Source of the DNA: Planctomycetota bacterium
Lineage (GTDB): Bacteria; Planctomycetota; UBA1135; GCA-002686595
Reading direction: 5' to 3'
Length of the DNA stretch: 64,000 nucleotides
NCBI GenBank assembly: GCA_020853575.1
Contig: JADYYP010000021.1
Location: 1-64,000, forward strand
A model generated the notes under the pieces. That model searched no databases and was not told the DNA's origin. It saw nothing but the letters and a program-made list of their open reading frames with translations. Positions 9,922 to 18,257 of this stretch are shown one piece after another. The translations under genes were made by a program, and so were the position numbers. Within the stretch, counting starts at the first letter, position 1. Each line of letters begins with the position of its first letter.

Positions 9922-11643
9922 ATGAGCGCTCGACTCCACGTCCGCCCGCTGGCCCTGCTGGCCCTTTCGCTCGGCGCCGCCGCGCAATCCACGACGCGCG
10001 TCAGCGTCAGCAGCTCCGGCGCCGAGGGCAACCAGTTCAGCGAGGCACCTTCGATTTCGCTCGACGCGACGCGCGTGGCGTTCTCGAGCATCGCCTCGAC
10101 CCTGGTGCCCAACGACACGAACAACTTCGACGACGTGTTCGTGCGCGACCGCAGCAGCGGCGTCACGCTGCGCGTGAGCGTCTCGAGCAGCGGCGCGCAG
10201 AGCGACGGCACGAGCTGGGAGCCCGCGCTCTCCGCCGACGGACGCGTGGTCGCCTTCCGCAGCGGAGCGACCAATCTCGATCCGCTCGACACCAACGGGG
10301 TCGCCGACGTCTACGTGCACGACCTGACGACGGGAACGACCGTGCGCGTCAGCGTCGCGAGCAGCGGAGCGCAGGCCAACGGCTCTTCGTCGACACCCGC
10401 GCTCTCCGCCGACGGTCGCTACGTCGCCTTCTACAGCACTGCCTCGAACTTGGTCGCCGGCGACACCAACGGCTTCTGGGACATCTTCGTGCACGATCGC
10501 CAGGCGCACACCACGCTGCGCGCGAGCTTGACCTCGAGCGGCGCACAACCCTCCAACAACTGCGGCGGTCCGGCGCTCTCCGCCGACGGCCGCTACGTCG
10601 CCTTCCACAGCAACGCGGCCAACTTGGTGCCGGGCGACACCAACGCCTCGGCCGACATCTTCGTGCGCGACCTGCTGCTCTCGACGACGACGCGCGTCAG
10701 CCTGACCAGCCTCGGCGTGCAAGCCAACGGCAGCTCCGCCGATCCGCAGCTCTCGGCCGACGGCCGGTTCGTGGTGTTTCACAGCGCGGCGACCAACTTG
10801 GCGCCGTCGGACACCAATCTGCGCGAGGACGTGTTCGTGCACGATCGCCAGCTCGGGACGACGGCGCGCGTGAGCGTCGCGACCGGCGGCGCCGAGGCCG
10901 ACAGCACCAGTCGCAAGGCGCGCATCTCCGCGGACGGCCGCGTGATCGCGTTCGAGAGCTTGGCGCAGAACCTCGACGCGAGCGACAACAACAACACCTG
11001 GGACGCGTTCGTGCACGATCGGCTGAGTGGCGTGACCGAGCGCGTCAGCGTCGACGACCAAGGCGTCGAAGGCGACGGAACCAGCAGCTTGCCCTCGATT
11101 TCGGGCACCGGACGCTACGTCGCGTTCTCGAGCTACGCCTCGAATCTGGTGGCGTTCGACCTCAACAACACCGCGGACATCTTCGTGCGCGACCGCGGCG
11201 CCGAGCAGCCCGTCGCGTACTGCACGGCGGGCACGACCAGCGCGGGTTGCGTGCCCGCGATCGGCGCCAGCGGCACGCCATCGGCCGCCGCGAGCTCGGG
11301 CTTCACGCTGACCGTCAGCGCGCTCGAAGGACAGCGGGCGGGCCTGCTGTTCTACGGCACGAGCGGCAGCAGTGCCTGGCCATGGGCCGCGTCGAGCACC
11401 AGCTTCATGTGCGTCAAGCAACCGACGCAGCGCCTGCCGTTGCAAAACTCCGGCGGAACGAGCGCGGCGTGCAACGGCGCCTTCGCCAGCGACTGCTTGG
11501 CCTTCATGGCGGCCAACCCGAGCGCGCTCGGCCAACCCCTGACGCCGGGCGCGACGTTCTACGCCCAAGCCTGGTTCCGCGATCCGCCCGCGGCGAAGTC
11601 GACCAACCTCTCGAACGCGTTGATGTTCACGCTGGTGCCGTAG
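9922..11643 (+). CDS. secreted PD40/TolB-like beta-propeller with type A C-terminal module
   Basis: 573 aa with a signal peptide (LALLALSLGAAAQS). Residues ~22-425 hold about seven repeats of ~58 aa with the pattern 'RVSVSSSGA....S..P.LSADGR.VAF.S.A.NL...DTN...D.FVHDR', which resembles PD40/TolB propeller blades. The C-terminal ~141 residues are the type A module (YCTAGTTSAGC, GLLFYG, SFMCVKQPTQR, AWFRDPP, TNLSNAL). No catalytic motif is seen, so a binding or structural role outside the cell is likely. The start at 9922 sits shortly after a weak GA-rich stretch. The gene at 60065-61735 has the same architecture. Confidence 0.87.
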   Translation: MSARLHVRPLALLALSLGAAAQSTTRVSVSSSGAEGNQFSEAPSISLDATRVAFSSIASTLVPNDTNNFDDVFVRDRSSGVTLRVSVSSSGAQSDGTSWEPALSADGRVVAFRSGATNLDPLDTNGVADVYVHDLTTGTTVRVSVASSGAQANGSSSTPALSADGRYVAFYSTASNLVAGDTNGFWDIFVHDRQAHTTLRASLTSSGAQPSNNCGGPALSADGRYVAFHSNAANLVPGDTNASADIFVRDLLLSTTTRVSLTSLGVQANGSSADPQLSADGRFVVFHSAATNLAPSDTNLREDVFVHDRQLGTTARVSVATGGAEADSTSRKARISADGRVIAFESLAQNLDASDNNNTWDAFVHDRLSGVTERVSVDDQGVEGDGTSSLPSISGTGRYVAFSSYASNLVAFDLNNTADIFVRDRGAEQPVAYCTAGTTSAGCVPAIGASGTPSAAASSGFTLTVSALEGQRAGLLFYGTSGSSAWPWAASSTSFMCVKQPTQRLPLQNSGGTSAACNGAFASDCLAFMAANPSALGQPLTPGATFYAQAWFRDPPAAKSTNLSNALMFTLVP

Positions 11644-11661
11644 ACCGCGGCCGCAGCGACG

Positions 11662-11883
11662 CTACCGCGAGCGCTCGCACTCGTCGGGCACGCCGTCGCA
11701 GTCGAGGTCCGCCGAGGCGCCGCTGGCGATGTCGAGCGCGTCCTCGATGCCGTTCTCGTTGCAGTCGAGCGTCACTCCGCCGCAGCCGCAGGAAGGTTGC
11801 GCGGAACCGCGTGTGGCGGCGGGAAGGGCGAGCAACGCGAGCGTGGCCAGGGCGAGCAAGCGCGAGAGCGGGAGTTGGATCAT
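11662..11883 (-). CDS. 73-aa secreted mini-protein: signal peptide plus one EF-loop pair
   Basis: The ATG at 11883 has a GGAG site about 10 nt upstream. Residues 1-28 form a signal peptide (LLALATLALLALPAATRGSAQ). After a short SCGCGG segment, the rest is almost only the calcium-loop motif DCNENG...DLDCDGVPDECE, very like the loop inside the three larger paralogues. It starts 23 nt after the stop of the 11907-13721 gene, on the same strand, so the two are probably co-transcribed. It may be a real secreted small protein or the remnant of a duplicated paralogue that lost its ends. Confidence 0.6.
   Translation of the reverse strand: MIQLPLSRLLALATLALLALPAATRGSAQPSCGCGGVTLDCNENGIEDALDIASGASADLDCDGVPDECERSR
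11674..11767. repeat. EF-loop coding repeat, copy in the mini-gene
   Basis: A ~94-bp stretch coding for the DCNxNG...DEC calcium-loop occurs four times: 762-856, 2896-2989, here, and 12378-12471. This copy and the one 700 bp away share long identical nucleotide runs, including CTCGCACTCGTCGGGCACGC and CCGCTGGCGATGTCGA, which points to duplication and not only protein-level convergence. Confidence 0.6.
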
Positions 11884-11906
11884 GGCGAGGCTCCGTGGGG
11901 CCGTGG

Positions 11907-13721
11907 TCAAGGTGTGAAGTTCACGCGCAGGGCGCTCGAGAGATTGCTGCCGTGGGCGCACGGTCCGCCCGCGTCGCGGTACCAGGTCTGGAAGCCCAAG
12001 CTCGCGCCGGGCAGGAAGGCGTGGCTCGGCGCGAAATGCGCGGCCGCGAACTGGGCCAGCCCCGGACCCAAGGTCATCTGCCCCGCGGGCGAGCTGGTCT
12101 GCAGCGGAAAGCGCGACACCGGGCTCTGCACGCAGCGCCGACCGTCGAAGAACGGCGTCGGGCTGCCCATGGCGGCGCTGACGAAGGTCAAGCCCGACTT
12201 GGCCGGCGGCAAGTGCAGCACGTGGAGCACCAAATCGTCCGCGGTGACCGAGCTCGATCCGCCGGGCGCGATCTGCGCGCCCAGTCCGCTCGAGTTGCGG
12301 CAGCCGCCGAGCGCGTAGTGGTTGCCGCAGGGCCCCAGCGGCGCGGCGCACTGGCAGAACACGCTCCAGCTCGGCGGCTCGCACTCGTCGGGCACGCCGT
12401 TGTTGTTGATGTCGGCCGACGCACCGCTGGCGATGTCGACCGCGTCCTCGACGCCGTTGCCGTTGCAGTCGCGCAGCGCGCTGGGCGCGAGCTCGAGCGC
12501 GTCGAGCTCGTCCCCGAAGGCGAACGGAGCTCCGACACGGCCCAGGCCGAGCGCGGCGAGTCCCAGGTTCTCGCAGGCGATCAGGATGCCCGGGAAAGGA
12601 CTGGCTCCTCCGGCGAGCGGCGTGGTCAACACATCGCCGGGCTGGATCGGCAAGCCGAAGATGCTGTCGGGCTGTCCGACGAGCGCCGATCCGCGGCGCA
12701 CCGAGAACAGCAGCATGTCGCTCGCGCCGTTGTGCCAATCGAAGGGCACTTGCGACGGCTGGAAGCCGGGCGTGGAGTTGTTCCACACGATCAAGGCGTC
12801 GAGGTCGTCGCTGTCGGGACCGGCGACCAAGTCCAGGCCGAGCTGCGTCGCCGAGGCCCACACACCCAGCGGCGCGGTCGGGCTGGCGCGGCGCAACACG
12901 TCGCCACCGACGAACCCGTGAGCGGCGGCGCTGCCGTTGCCGGGCTGACCGCTCAGCGGATCGGCGAAGCTCGAGGCCAGTGAGAGGAATGCGCCGTCGC
13001 TGGGGAACCAACCGGCCGGCGCTGCAACGGCGTGGGACAGCGCGAGCGCGTCGAGGTCGTCGCCGGGCAGTGCGTTCGGGCCTTCGATCAAGCCCAGTCC
13101 GAGCGCGATCGCTCCCGACGCCGAGGCTTGGCCGTCGCCGTCGACGGCGCACGCGGCACCCGGTTGCGCGGCCGAGAAGGGCGCGAGCGGTCCGAACAGC
13201 GGTCCGAGGCCGAGGTCGACGAGCACGTCGGCGGCGAGGTCGTGGAGCGGCGCCTCGCTCGCGAGCGGTCCGCTCGAGCCCAGGCCGTGCGCGAAGCGAT
13301 CGACCGAGAAGTACAGGCGTCCGCGGACCAGCTCGCCGACCTGCAGCGGTTGCGCCAGGCCGAAGTCGAGCGCATCGACCTCGATCGGACACGGCGCGCC
13401 GGCGGCGTGCCCCATGCAGGTCGCGTGCAGGGCCAGGTCGAGGTGCGCCAGAGGACCGCTCGGAGCGCCGCTGGCGAGCAGCATGCTCGGTCGCGCGAGC
13501 GGACCGAAGGCCGGCGTGCGCGCCGGTGCCGCCGGCCCGAGCACGTCGCCTTCTCCGATCGGCAGCCCGATCCAGGAATCCGCGGCGCCCAGGCTGGGGC
13601 TGTGTTGGTCGACGCTGAAGTGGATGCCCAGGCCCTGCCCGCGGGCGGTGCCACTCGCGGCGGCGAGTGCCACGCTCACCCAGCCAACGGCGCGAGCGGC
13701 GGAGAGACGGATGTGGTGCAT
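11907..13721 (-). CDS. secreted DxLDAL-repeat protein with EF-loop and type B C-terminal module
   Basis: 604 aa, third member of the paralogous set (280-2133, 2422-4227). The ATG at 13721 gives MHHIRLSAARAVGWVSVALA and a signal peptide ending ...ARGQ. It carries HFSVDQHSPSLGAADSW, CMGHAAGAPCPIEVDAL, repeated GDDLDAL/SDDLDAL units, LLFSVRRGSALVGQPDS, the EF-loop DCNGNG...DINNNG...DECE, and the type B module (CRNSSGLGAQ, DLVLHVLHLPP, FFDGRRCVQ, WYRDAGGPC, SNLSSAL). Function is unknown. It is followed after 23 nt by the 73-aa mini-protein gene. It is exported and probably structural. Confidence 0.85.
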   Translation of the reverse strand: MHHIRLSAARAVGWVSVALAAASGTARGQGLGIHFSVDQHSPSLGAADSWIGLPIGEGDVLGPAAPARTPAFGPLARPSMLLASGAPSGPLAHLDLALHATCMGHAAGAPCPIEVDALDFGLAQPLQVGELVRGRLYFSVDRFAHGLGSSGPLASEAPLHDLAADVLVDLGLGPLFGPLAPFSAAQPGAACAVDGDGQASASGAIALGLGLIEGPNALPGDDLDALALSHAVAAPAGWFPSDGAFLSLASSFADPLSGQPGNGSAAAHGFVGGDVLRRASPTAPLGVWASATQLGLDLVAGPDSDDLDALIVWNNSTPGFQPSQVPFDWHNGASDMLLFSVRRGSALVGQPDSIFGLPIQPGDVLTTPLAGGASPFPGILIACENLGLAALGLGRVGAPFAFGDELDALELAPSALRDCNGNGVEDAVDIASGASADINNNGVPDECEPPSWSVFCQCAAPLGPCGNHYALGGCRNSSGLGAQIAPGGSSSVTADDLVLHVLHLPPAKSGLTFVSAAMGSPTPFFDGRRCVQSPVSRFPLQTSSPAGQMTLGPGLAQFAAAHFAPSHAFLPGASLGFQTWYRDAGGPCAHGSNLSSALRVNFTP

Positions 13722-13798
13722 GGCGCGTCGGCTCGGGCGCGTCGGCGGCGCCCCGGCAGCCAAAAGGTGCGGGCCGCGCCAGGAGCTGGACAAGAATC

Positions 13799-16700
13799 TC
13801 AGCGATAGGGCAGAGGCGCCGCCAGGCTCTTCTCGCGCACGTCTTCCCAGTCCCAAAGCTGGCGCGGCTGGCGCGCGCGAGCCGCTGGAACGGGGTCGAC
13901 CGGCCAAACGTACACGCGGCCGTCTTCGCAGCCGCTGATCACGCGCAGCGCGCCGTCGTCCGCGCTGAAGGCCGAGCAGGTCACCGCGCTCGCGAAGTCA
14001 CTGCGGCGCGCGAAGGGCTCGCCGTCGTCGGCGCGGCGGATGTACACCGAACGGTCCTTCGAGCTGGTCAGCACGAACGTGCCCTGCGCGTCGAACGAGC
14101 CGTCGGTCAGGTCGGCGGTGTGGAAGGCCTGCTCGCGCACGGCCTTGCCGCTGGCGAGCGAGACCACGCGCACCGCGCTGTGGCCGCGCGGCCCCACGGC
14201 GAGCAGGAGCTTGCTCGAGACGTCGTAGGCCAGATCGATGGTCGGGAACATCGCCAGCGGGGCGCGCGTGGCGCTCGCGGCCGATGGATCGAAGAAGCGC
14301 AACTTCGTGTCGCGGCAGGCGACGACGAACTCGCGCCCGTCGGGACGGATGGCGACGATCTGCACGCCGTGCTCGACGGAGCTCGACTCCCAGGAGTACT
14401 CGCCGAGCAGCGCGCCCGAGCTCGAGACGACGCGCACGCGGTCCTCGCGCCCACCGAGCACGATGCGCTCGGCGTCGAGGAAGCGCGCGCAGGTCGCGCC
14501 CTCGGCCACGCGCGTGAACGCGGCGCCCGGCGGGCCGAGCTGGCGCACGAACACCGCCCCCGACTGCGTGACCACGAGTTGGCGAGCGTCCGACGCGCTT
14601 CGCTGCTCGTCGAGATCGACCACGGCGGAGTCGACCCACGCCACGTCGGCGAGCTCGGTTGCTCCGTCGTCTAGCCAACCCACGCGGCCCGCGCGCGTCG
14701 CGAGCAGCAAGCGCCCGGACGGATCGAAGCGTCCGTGGGCGACCTGGTCATCCACTCCGGCGGCGCGCGCCAGCTCGAGGCCGGTGGCGTGCTCGCCGCG
14801 CTCCGACTCCGTGCGCGGCGTCGACCACAGCCGCGCGGTCCCGTCGGAATCCAGCGAAAAAGCGCGCGTGCCCCGGGCGTCGAAAGCGACCGCACGGATC
14901 GCGGCGGTCGAGCCGCGCAGCTCGTACACGTCGGGCCGGTTCTCGCCCCACCACACGTGCGAGTAGGTCGCCAGCGCGAAGGTCACCAAGCGCGAGCCGT
15001 CGGAAGTCCAGCGCACGTTGACCGGCCGAAGGCGCTCGCGAAAGCTCGACTGCAGCGTGTCGTCCTCGTTCCACACGCTGACCGCGGTGTCGCGCGAGCT
15101 GACCACGACGTCGCCGTCGCGCGCGCAGACGTCGATCGACTCGATGCGGCTGGTGTGCGGCCCGGCGAGCTCGTGCGCGCTGCGCGTCGCGAGCTCCCAC
15201 ACACGGATCCGCGACCGTTCCTCGGCGTCCGTGCCGGTGTACAAGCGCGCTCCGTCACGCGAGAAGCACACGCTCGAGACCGGCGCGTCGTGCGCGAGCG
15301 GTGCGCCGAGCTGGCGGCCCTCGGGCAGCGCCCAGACGCGGACGGAGCCGTCGAGCGCCGCGGTCGCCGCGAGCGCACCGTCGGGCGAGAGCGCACTGGC
15401 CGAGAGCACTGCGCCGTCGCCGGCGAGCTCGGCGAGCACGTGCCCGTCCGTGGGGTCGAGCACGAGCGCGCGCTCGCTGCGCAGCGGGTCGGGCCGCGGC
15501 GGTTGCGCGCTCGCCACCAGCACCCAGCGCCCGTCGTGCGCGACGTGCACGTCGTTGAAGCTGTTCTGGGCGAGCTCGAAGCGCGCCTGGAGCTCTAGCG
15601 CGCTCCCGCGCAGCACGCATCCACTGCCGTTGCGCGCGAGCGCGATCCAGCGTTCGTCTCCAGGGATCGGCTCGAGCGCGACGATCGCCGCATCGAACAG
15701 CGCCTCGCGCCCGAGTGCCGTTCCAGCGCGCGCGTCGAAGGCCGCGAGCTCGCCGCGTTCGGTGCCCGCGACGAAGTAGGCGCCGCTGGGGGCGAAGCGC
15801 ACGCGCTCGATCTCGATCTCCGGCGCGACTTCGAGCGCGAAGAGCTCGGCCCCGCCGTGCAGCTCCCACAGGCGCACGCGGCCGTCGACCAGGCCGCCGA
15901 CGATGTGCTCGCCGTCCGCGCTGACGTCGATGTCGTGGATGCGCTTGCCGTTCTCCGACTGATACACCGAGGCCAGCCAGCACTCGTTGAGCGCCGAGAA
16001 CACCGCCGAGCGCGACTGATAGCCGGGCGCGAGCGCGACGGCCTTCAAGGCCAGCGCCAGCGAGGCCGCGGGATCCTCGGGCAACACGTCGCCGGCGCGC
16101 ACCGCGAGATAGCGACCGAGCGCGCTGTCGATCGCCTCGGCCTCGCGCTTGAGCGCCAGGATCTCGCGCTGCGCGGCCTCGTCCTTGGCTGCGAGCGCAT
16201 CGCGTTCGCGTTCGAGCGCCGCGGTCTTGTCCTCGAGGGCCGCGCCGCGCTCTCCGATCGCCTTGCGCTCGCGCTCGAGCGCCGTGTTCTCGCGCCGCAA
16301 CAGGTGGAACGACCACGACAGGCCGCCAGTGATCGCGAGCAGCGCCATGGCCAGCGCGGGATGGCGTTGGGCCCAGCGCCGCAGCTTGAGCGCGGCACTC
16401 GCCGGGCGCGCGCGGATGGGCTCGTACTCGCGGATGCGCCGCAGATCCTCGGCGAGCTCGAGCGCCGTCGCGTAGCGCCGCGTCAGCTCCTTCTCGAGCG
16501 CGGTCTCGAGCACCACAGCCGTGTCCTCGTCGAGCGCCTTGTTGTGCGTGCGCGGCGCGGGCAGCGGCTGGGTGCGGATCGCGTGCATCAGCGCGGCCAC
16601 GCTGTCGGCGTAGAAGGGCCGCACCAGCGTCGAGGCCTCGTACAGGCTGGCTCCGAGCGACCACACGTCCGTGCGCCGGTCGAGCGCGTGCGCCGAGCCC

Positions 16701-17503
16701 TCGATCTGCTCGGGCGACATGTAGGCCGGCGTGCCGAGCACCTCGCCGCTGATCGTGCGCTCGCTCTGGTCCGCGCGTTCGTCGCGCGCTTGGCCGAAGT
16801 CGAGCACCACCGGCTCACCGCTCTTGGTGACCATCACGTTGCCGGGCTTGAAGTCGCGGTGCACCACACCGGCCTCGTGCGCGGCGTGCAGCGCGCGCGC
16901 CGCACGCTCGAAGAACTGCAGCACACGCCGCAGCTCGAGCGCGTTGCGCGGCGGCAGCGGGAGCACGTCGCTGGACGCGCGCTGACCGACGCGCGCGCGC
17001 GCGATCGCGCTGGCCAAGGTCTCGCCCTCGACCCAGCGCATCGCGATGTAGGGCGGATCGTGGTCGATCTGTGCTTCGTACACCGGGCAGATCGAGGCGT
17101 GGTCGAGACGCGAAACGACCTCGGCCTCGCGTTGGAAGCGCCGGCGGCGCTCGCTCGAGAGCAGCGCGAAGCTCGAGGGCATGAACTTCAACGCGACTTG
17201 ACGCGCGATGCGCGTGTCCTCGGCGAGCCACACCGCGCCTTGACCGCCCTGTCCGAGCTCGCGCAACAACTGGTAGGGACCGATGCGCCGCTCGTCCTTG
17301 GGCTGCGGCGCGGGCTCGGGCGCGAGCGGGGTGCTCAACTCTCCGCGCAGCCGCATGTACTCGCGCGCGATCGACTCCTCGTGGCCCGGAAAGCGCCTGA
17401 GGTAGTGGCCCAGCGTGCGGTCGCGCCCCGAATCGAGGTCGCGGTGGTACTCGTCGACGAAGTCGAACAGCTCGGCGTCGTCGGGGGAGCGCGCGGGATC
17501 CAC
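13799..17503 (-). CDS. membrane Ser/Thr protein kinase with WD40-like region
   Basis: 1234 aa. The GTG at 17503 is chosen because the frame upstream runs antisense through a sigma gene and loses kinase-family character. The kinase domain (~74-360) has LGQGGQGAVWLAE, Lys106, HRD 215-217 (HRDFKPGN), DFG 235-237 and SPEQ; all catalytic residues are present. One membrane helix lies at about 383-401, then a charged coiled coil (~405-470). From ~510 to the end are WD40-like blades (e.g. DGRVRLWELHGG, DGSVRVWALPEG, DGTARLWSTP). It should phosphorylate proteins on one side and sense or bind through the propeller on the other. It is divergent from the ECF sigma gene at 17564, 60 bp away. Confidence 0.92.
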   Translation of the reverse strand: MDPARSPDDAELFDFVDEYHRDLDSGRDRTLGHYLRRFPGHEESIAREYMRLRGELSTPLAPEPAPQPKDERRIGPYQLLRELGQGGQGAVWLAEDTRIARQVALKFMPSSFALLSSERRRRFQREAEVVSRLDHASICPVYEAQIDHDPPYIAMRWVEGETLASAIARARVGQRASSDVLPLPPRNALELRRVLQFFERAARALHAAHEAGVVHRDFKPGNVMVTKSGEPVVLDFGQARDERADQSERTISGEVLGTPAYMSPEQIEGSAHALDRRTDVWSLGASLYEASTLVRPFYADSVAALMHAIRTQPLPAPRTHNKALDEDTAVVLETALEKELTRRYATALELAEDLRRIREYEPIRARPASAALKLRRWAQRHPALAMALLAITGGLSWSFHLLRRENTALERERKAIGERGAALEDKTAALERERDALAAKDEAAQREILALKREAEAIDSALGRYLAVRAGDVLPEDPAASLALALKAVALAPGYQSRSAVFSALNECWLASVYQSENGKRIHDIDVSADGEHIVGGLVDGRVRLWELHGGAELFALEVAPEIEIERVRFAPSGAYFVAGTERGELAAFDARAGTALGREALFDAAIVALEPIPGDERWIALARNGSGCVLRGSALELQARFELAQNSFNDVHVAHDGRWVLVASAQPPRPDPLRSERALVLDPTDGHVLAELAGDGAVLSASALSPDGALAATAALDGSVRVWALPEGRQLGAPLAHDAPVSSVCFSRDGARLYTGTDAEERSRIRVWELATRSAHELAGPHTSRIESIDVCARDGDVVVSSRDTAVSVWNEDDTLQSSFRERLRPVNVRWTSDGSRLVTFALATYSHVWWGENRPDVYELRGSTAAIRAVAFDARGTRAFSLDSDGTARLWSTPRTESERGEHATGLELARAAGVDDQVAHGRFDPSGRLLLATRAGRVGWLDDGATELADVAWVDSAVVDLDEQRSASDARQLVVTQSGAVFVRQLGPPGAAFTRVAEGATCARFLDAERIVLGGREDRVRVVSSSGALLGEYSWESSSVEHGVQIVAIRPDGREFVVACRDTKLRFFDPSAASATRAPLAMFPTIDLAYDVSSKLLLAVGPRGHSAVRVVSLASGKAVREQAFHTADLTDGSFDAQGTFVLTSSKDRSVYIRRADDGEPFARRSDFASAVTCSAFSADDGALRVISGCEDGRVYVWPVDPVPAARARQPRQLWDWEDVREKSLAAPLPYR

Positions 17504-17563
17504 GGCGACGATTCTAGGAGAGCCGCGGGCGCGCGGCAGCGCGTGGTACGATCGCGCGCCGCG

Positions 17564-18205
17564 ATGGCCAAAGATCCCCCGGCCGGAGATGCGCCCCAGG
17601 AGCGCCTCGACACGCGCGAACTCGCCGCGCAAGCGCACGCGGGCGACGCCTCGCGTTTTGGGCAGCTCTACGAGCGCATCGCGCCCTCGCTCTACACCTG
17701 GGCGGACCTGCGCATCCGCCCCGAGCTGCGCCAGTGGATCGACCCGCAGGACGTCGTCCAGGAAGTCTGGTGCCGCGCCTGGAAGATCTTCGACGCCTTC
17801 GATCCCGCGAACGTGTCGTTCCGCTACTGGATCTTCCGCGTGGCGAAGAACGTGCTGCTCGAGGCCTTCCGCAAGCTCGACAATCCGAGCTTCAAGGCCA
17901 AGTCGCGCGACGGCTCGTCCAAGGCGCTCGAGCTCGGCGACGTGCCCGACAGCGCGACCGCGATCAGTCGCCGCATCGCGCGCGAGGAGTCGCTCAAGCT
18001 GTTCTCGACCTGGGTGCAGACGCTCGAGGAGGAGGACCGCATGCTCTTGATCCACCACGGACTCGAGGGTCTGAGCCAGGCCGAGGTCGCCGAGCGCCTG
18101 CAGCTCAACCGCGAGACGGTCGCCAAGCGTTGGCAGCGACTCTTGGTGCGCGTCGCGGACCAGAAGCTCCCGCGCGAGCTGTTCTCCGCGGTCGAAGCGG
18201 ACTAG
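17564..18205 (+). CDS. ECF-type RNA polymerase sigma factor (kinase-linked)
   Basis: 213 aa. Region 2 is at ~25-105 (QWIDPQDVVQEVWCRAW, FRYWIFRVAKNVLLEAFRKL) and region 4 at ~150-200 (LEEEDRMLLIHHGLEGLSQA, EVAERLQLNRETVAKRW). The ATG at 17564 is the first plausible start; the frame upstream is an antisense extension inside the kinase gene. The 60-bp divergent spacing from the kinase start means their promoters overlap. This repeats the arrangement at 4379-7991 but with a WD40-type instead of a TPR-type kinase, so the two pairs probably read different signals. Confidence 0.9.
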   Translation: MAKDPPAGDAPQERLDTRELAAQAHAGDASRFGQLYERIAPSLYTWADLRIRPELRQWIDPQDVVQEVWCRAWKIFDAFDPANVSFRYWIFRVAKNVLLEAFRKLDNPSFKAKSRDGSSKALELGDVPDSATAISRRIAREESLKLFSTWVQTLEEEDRMLLIHHGLEGLSQAEVAERLQLNRETVAKRWQRLLVRVADQKLPRELFSAVEAD

Positions 18206-18257
18206 CCACGCCCCGGCGCGCGCTCGGAGCGTGGCGTCAGCGCGCCGTGCGGCCCGA

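Noticed and set aside
762-12471. Four similar ~94-bp repeats considered as a CRISPR-like or mobile repeat array.
   Set aside because: They are in-frame coding segments for the EF-loop inside four genes, spaced by kilobases, with no spacers.
17504-18058. Minus-strand extension of the WD40-kinase frame into the sigma gene.
   Set aside because: Kinase-family sequence begins at the GTG at 17503; the extension is antisense to a clear sigma factor.
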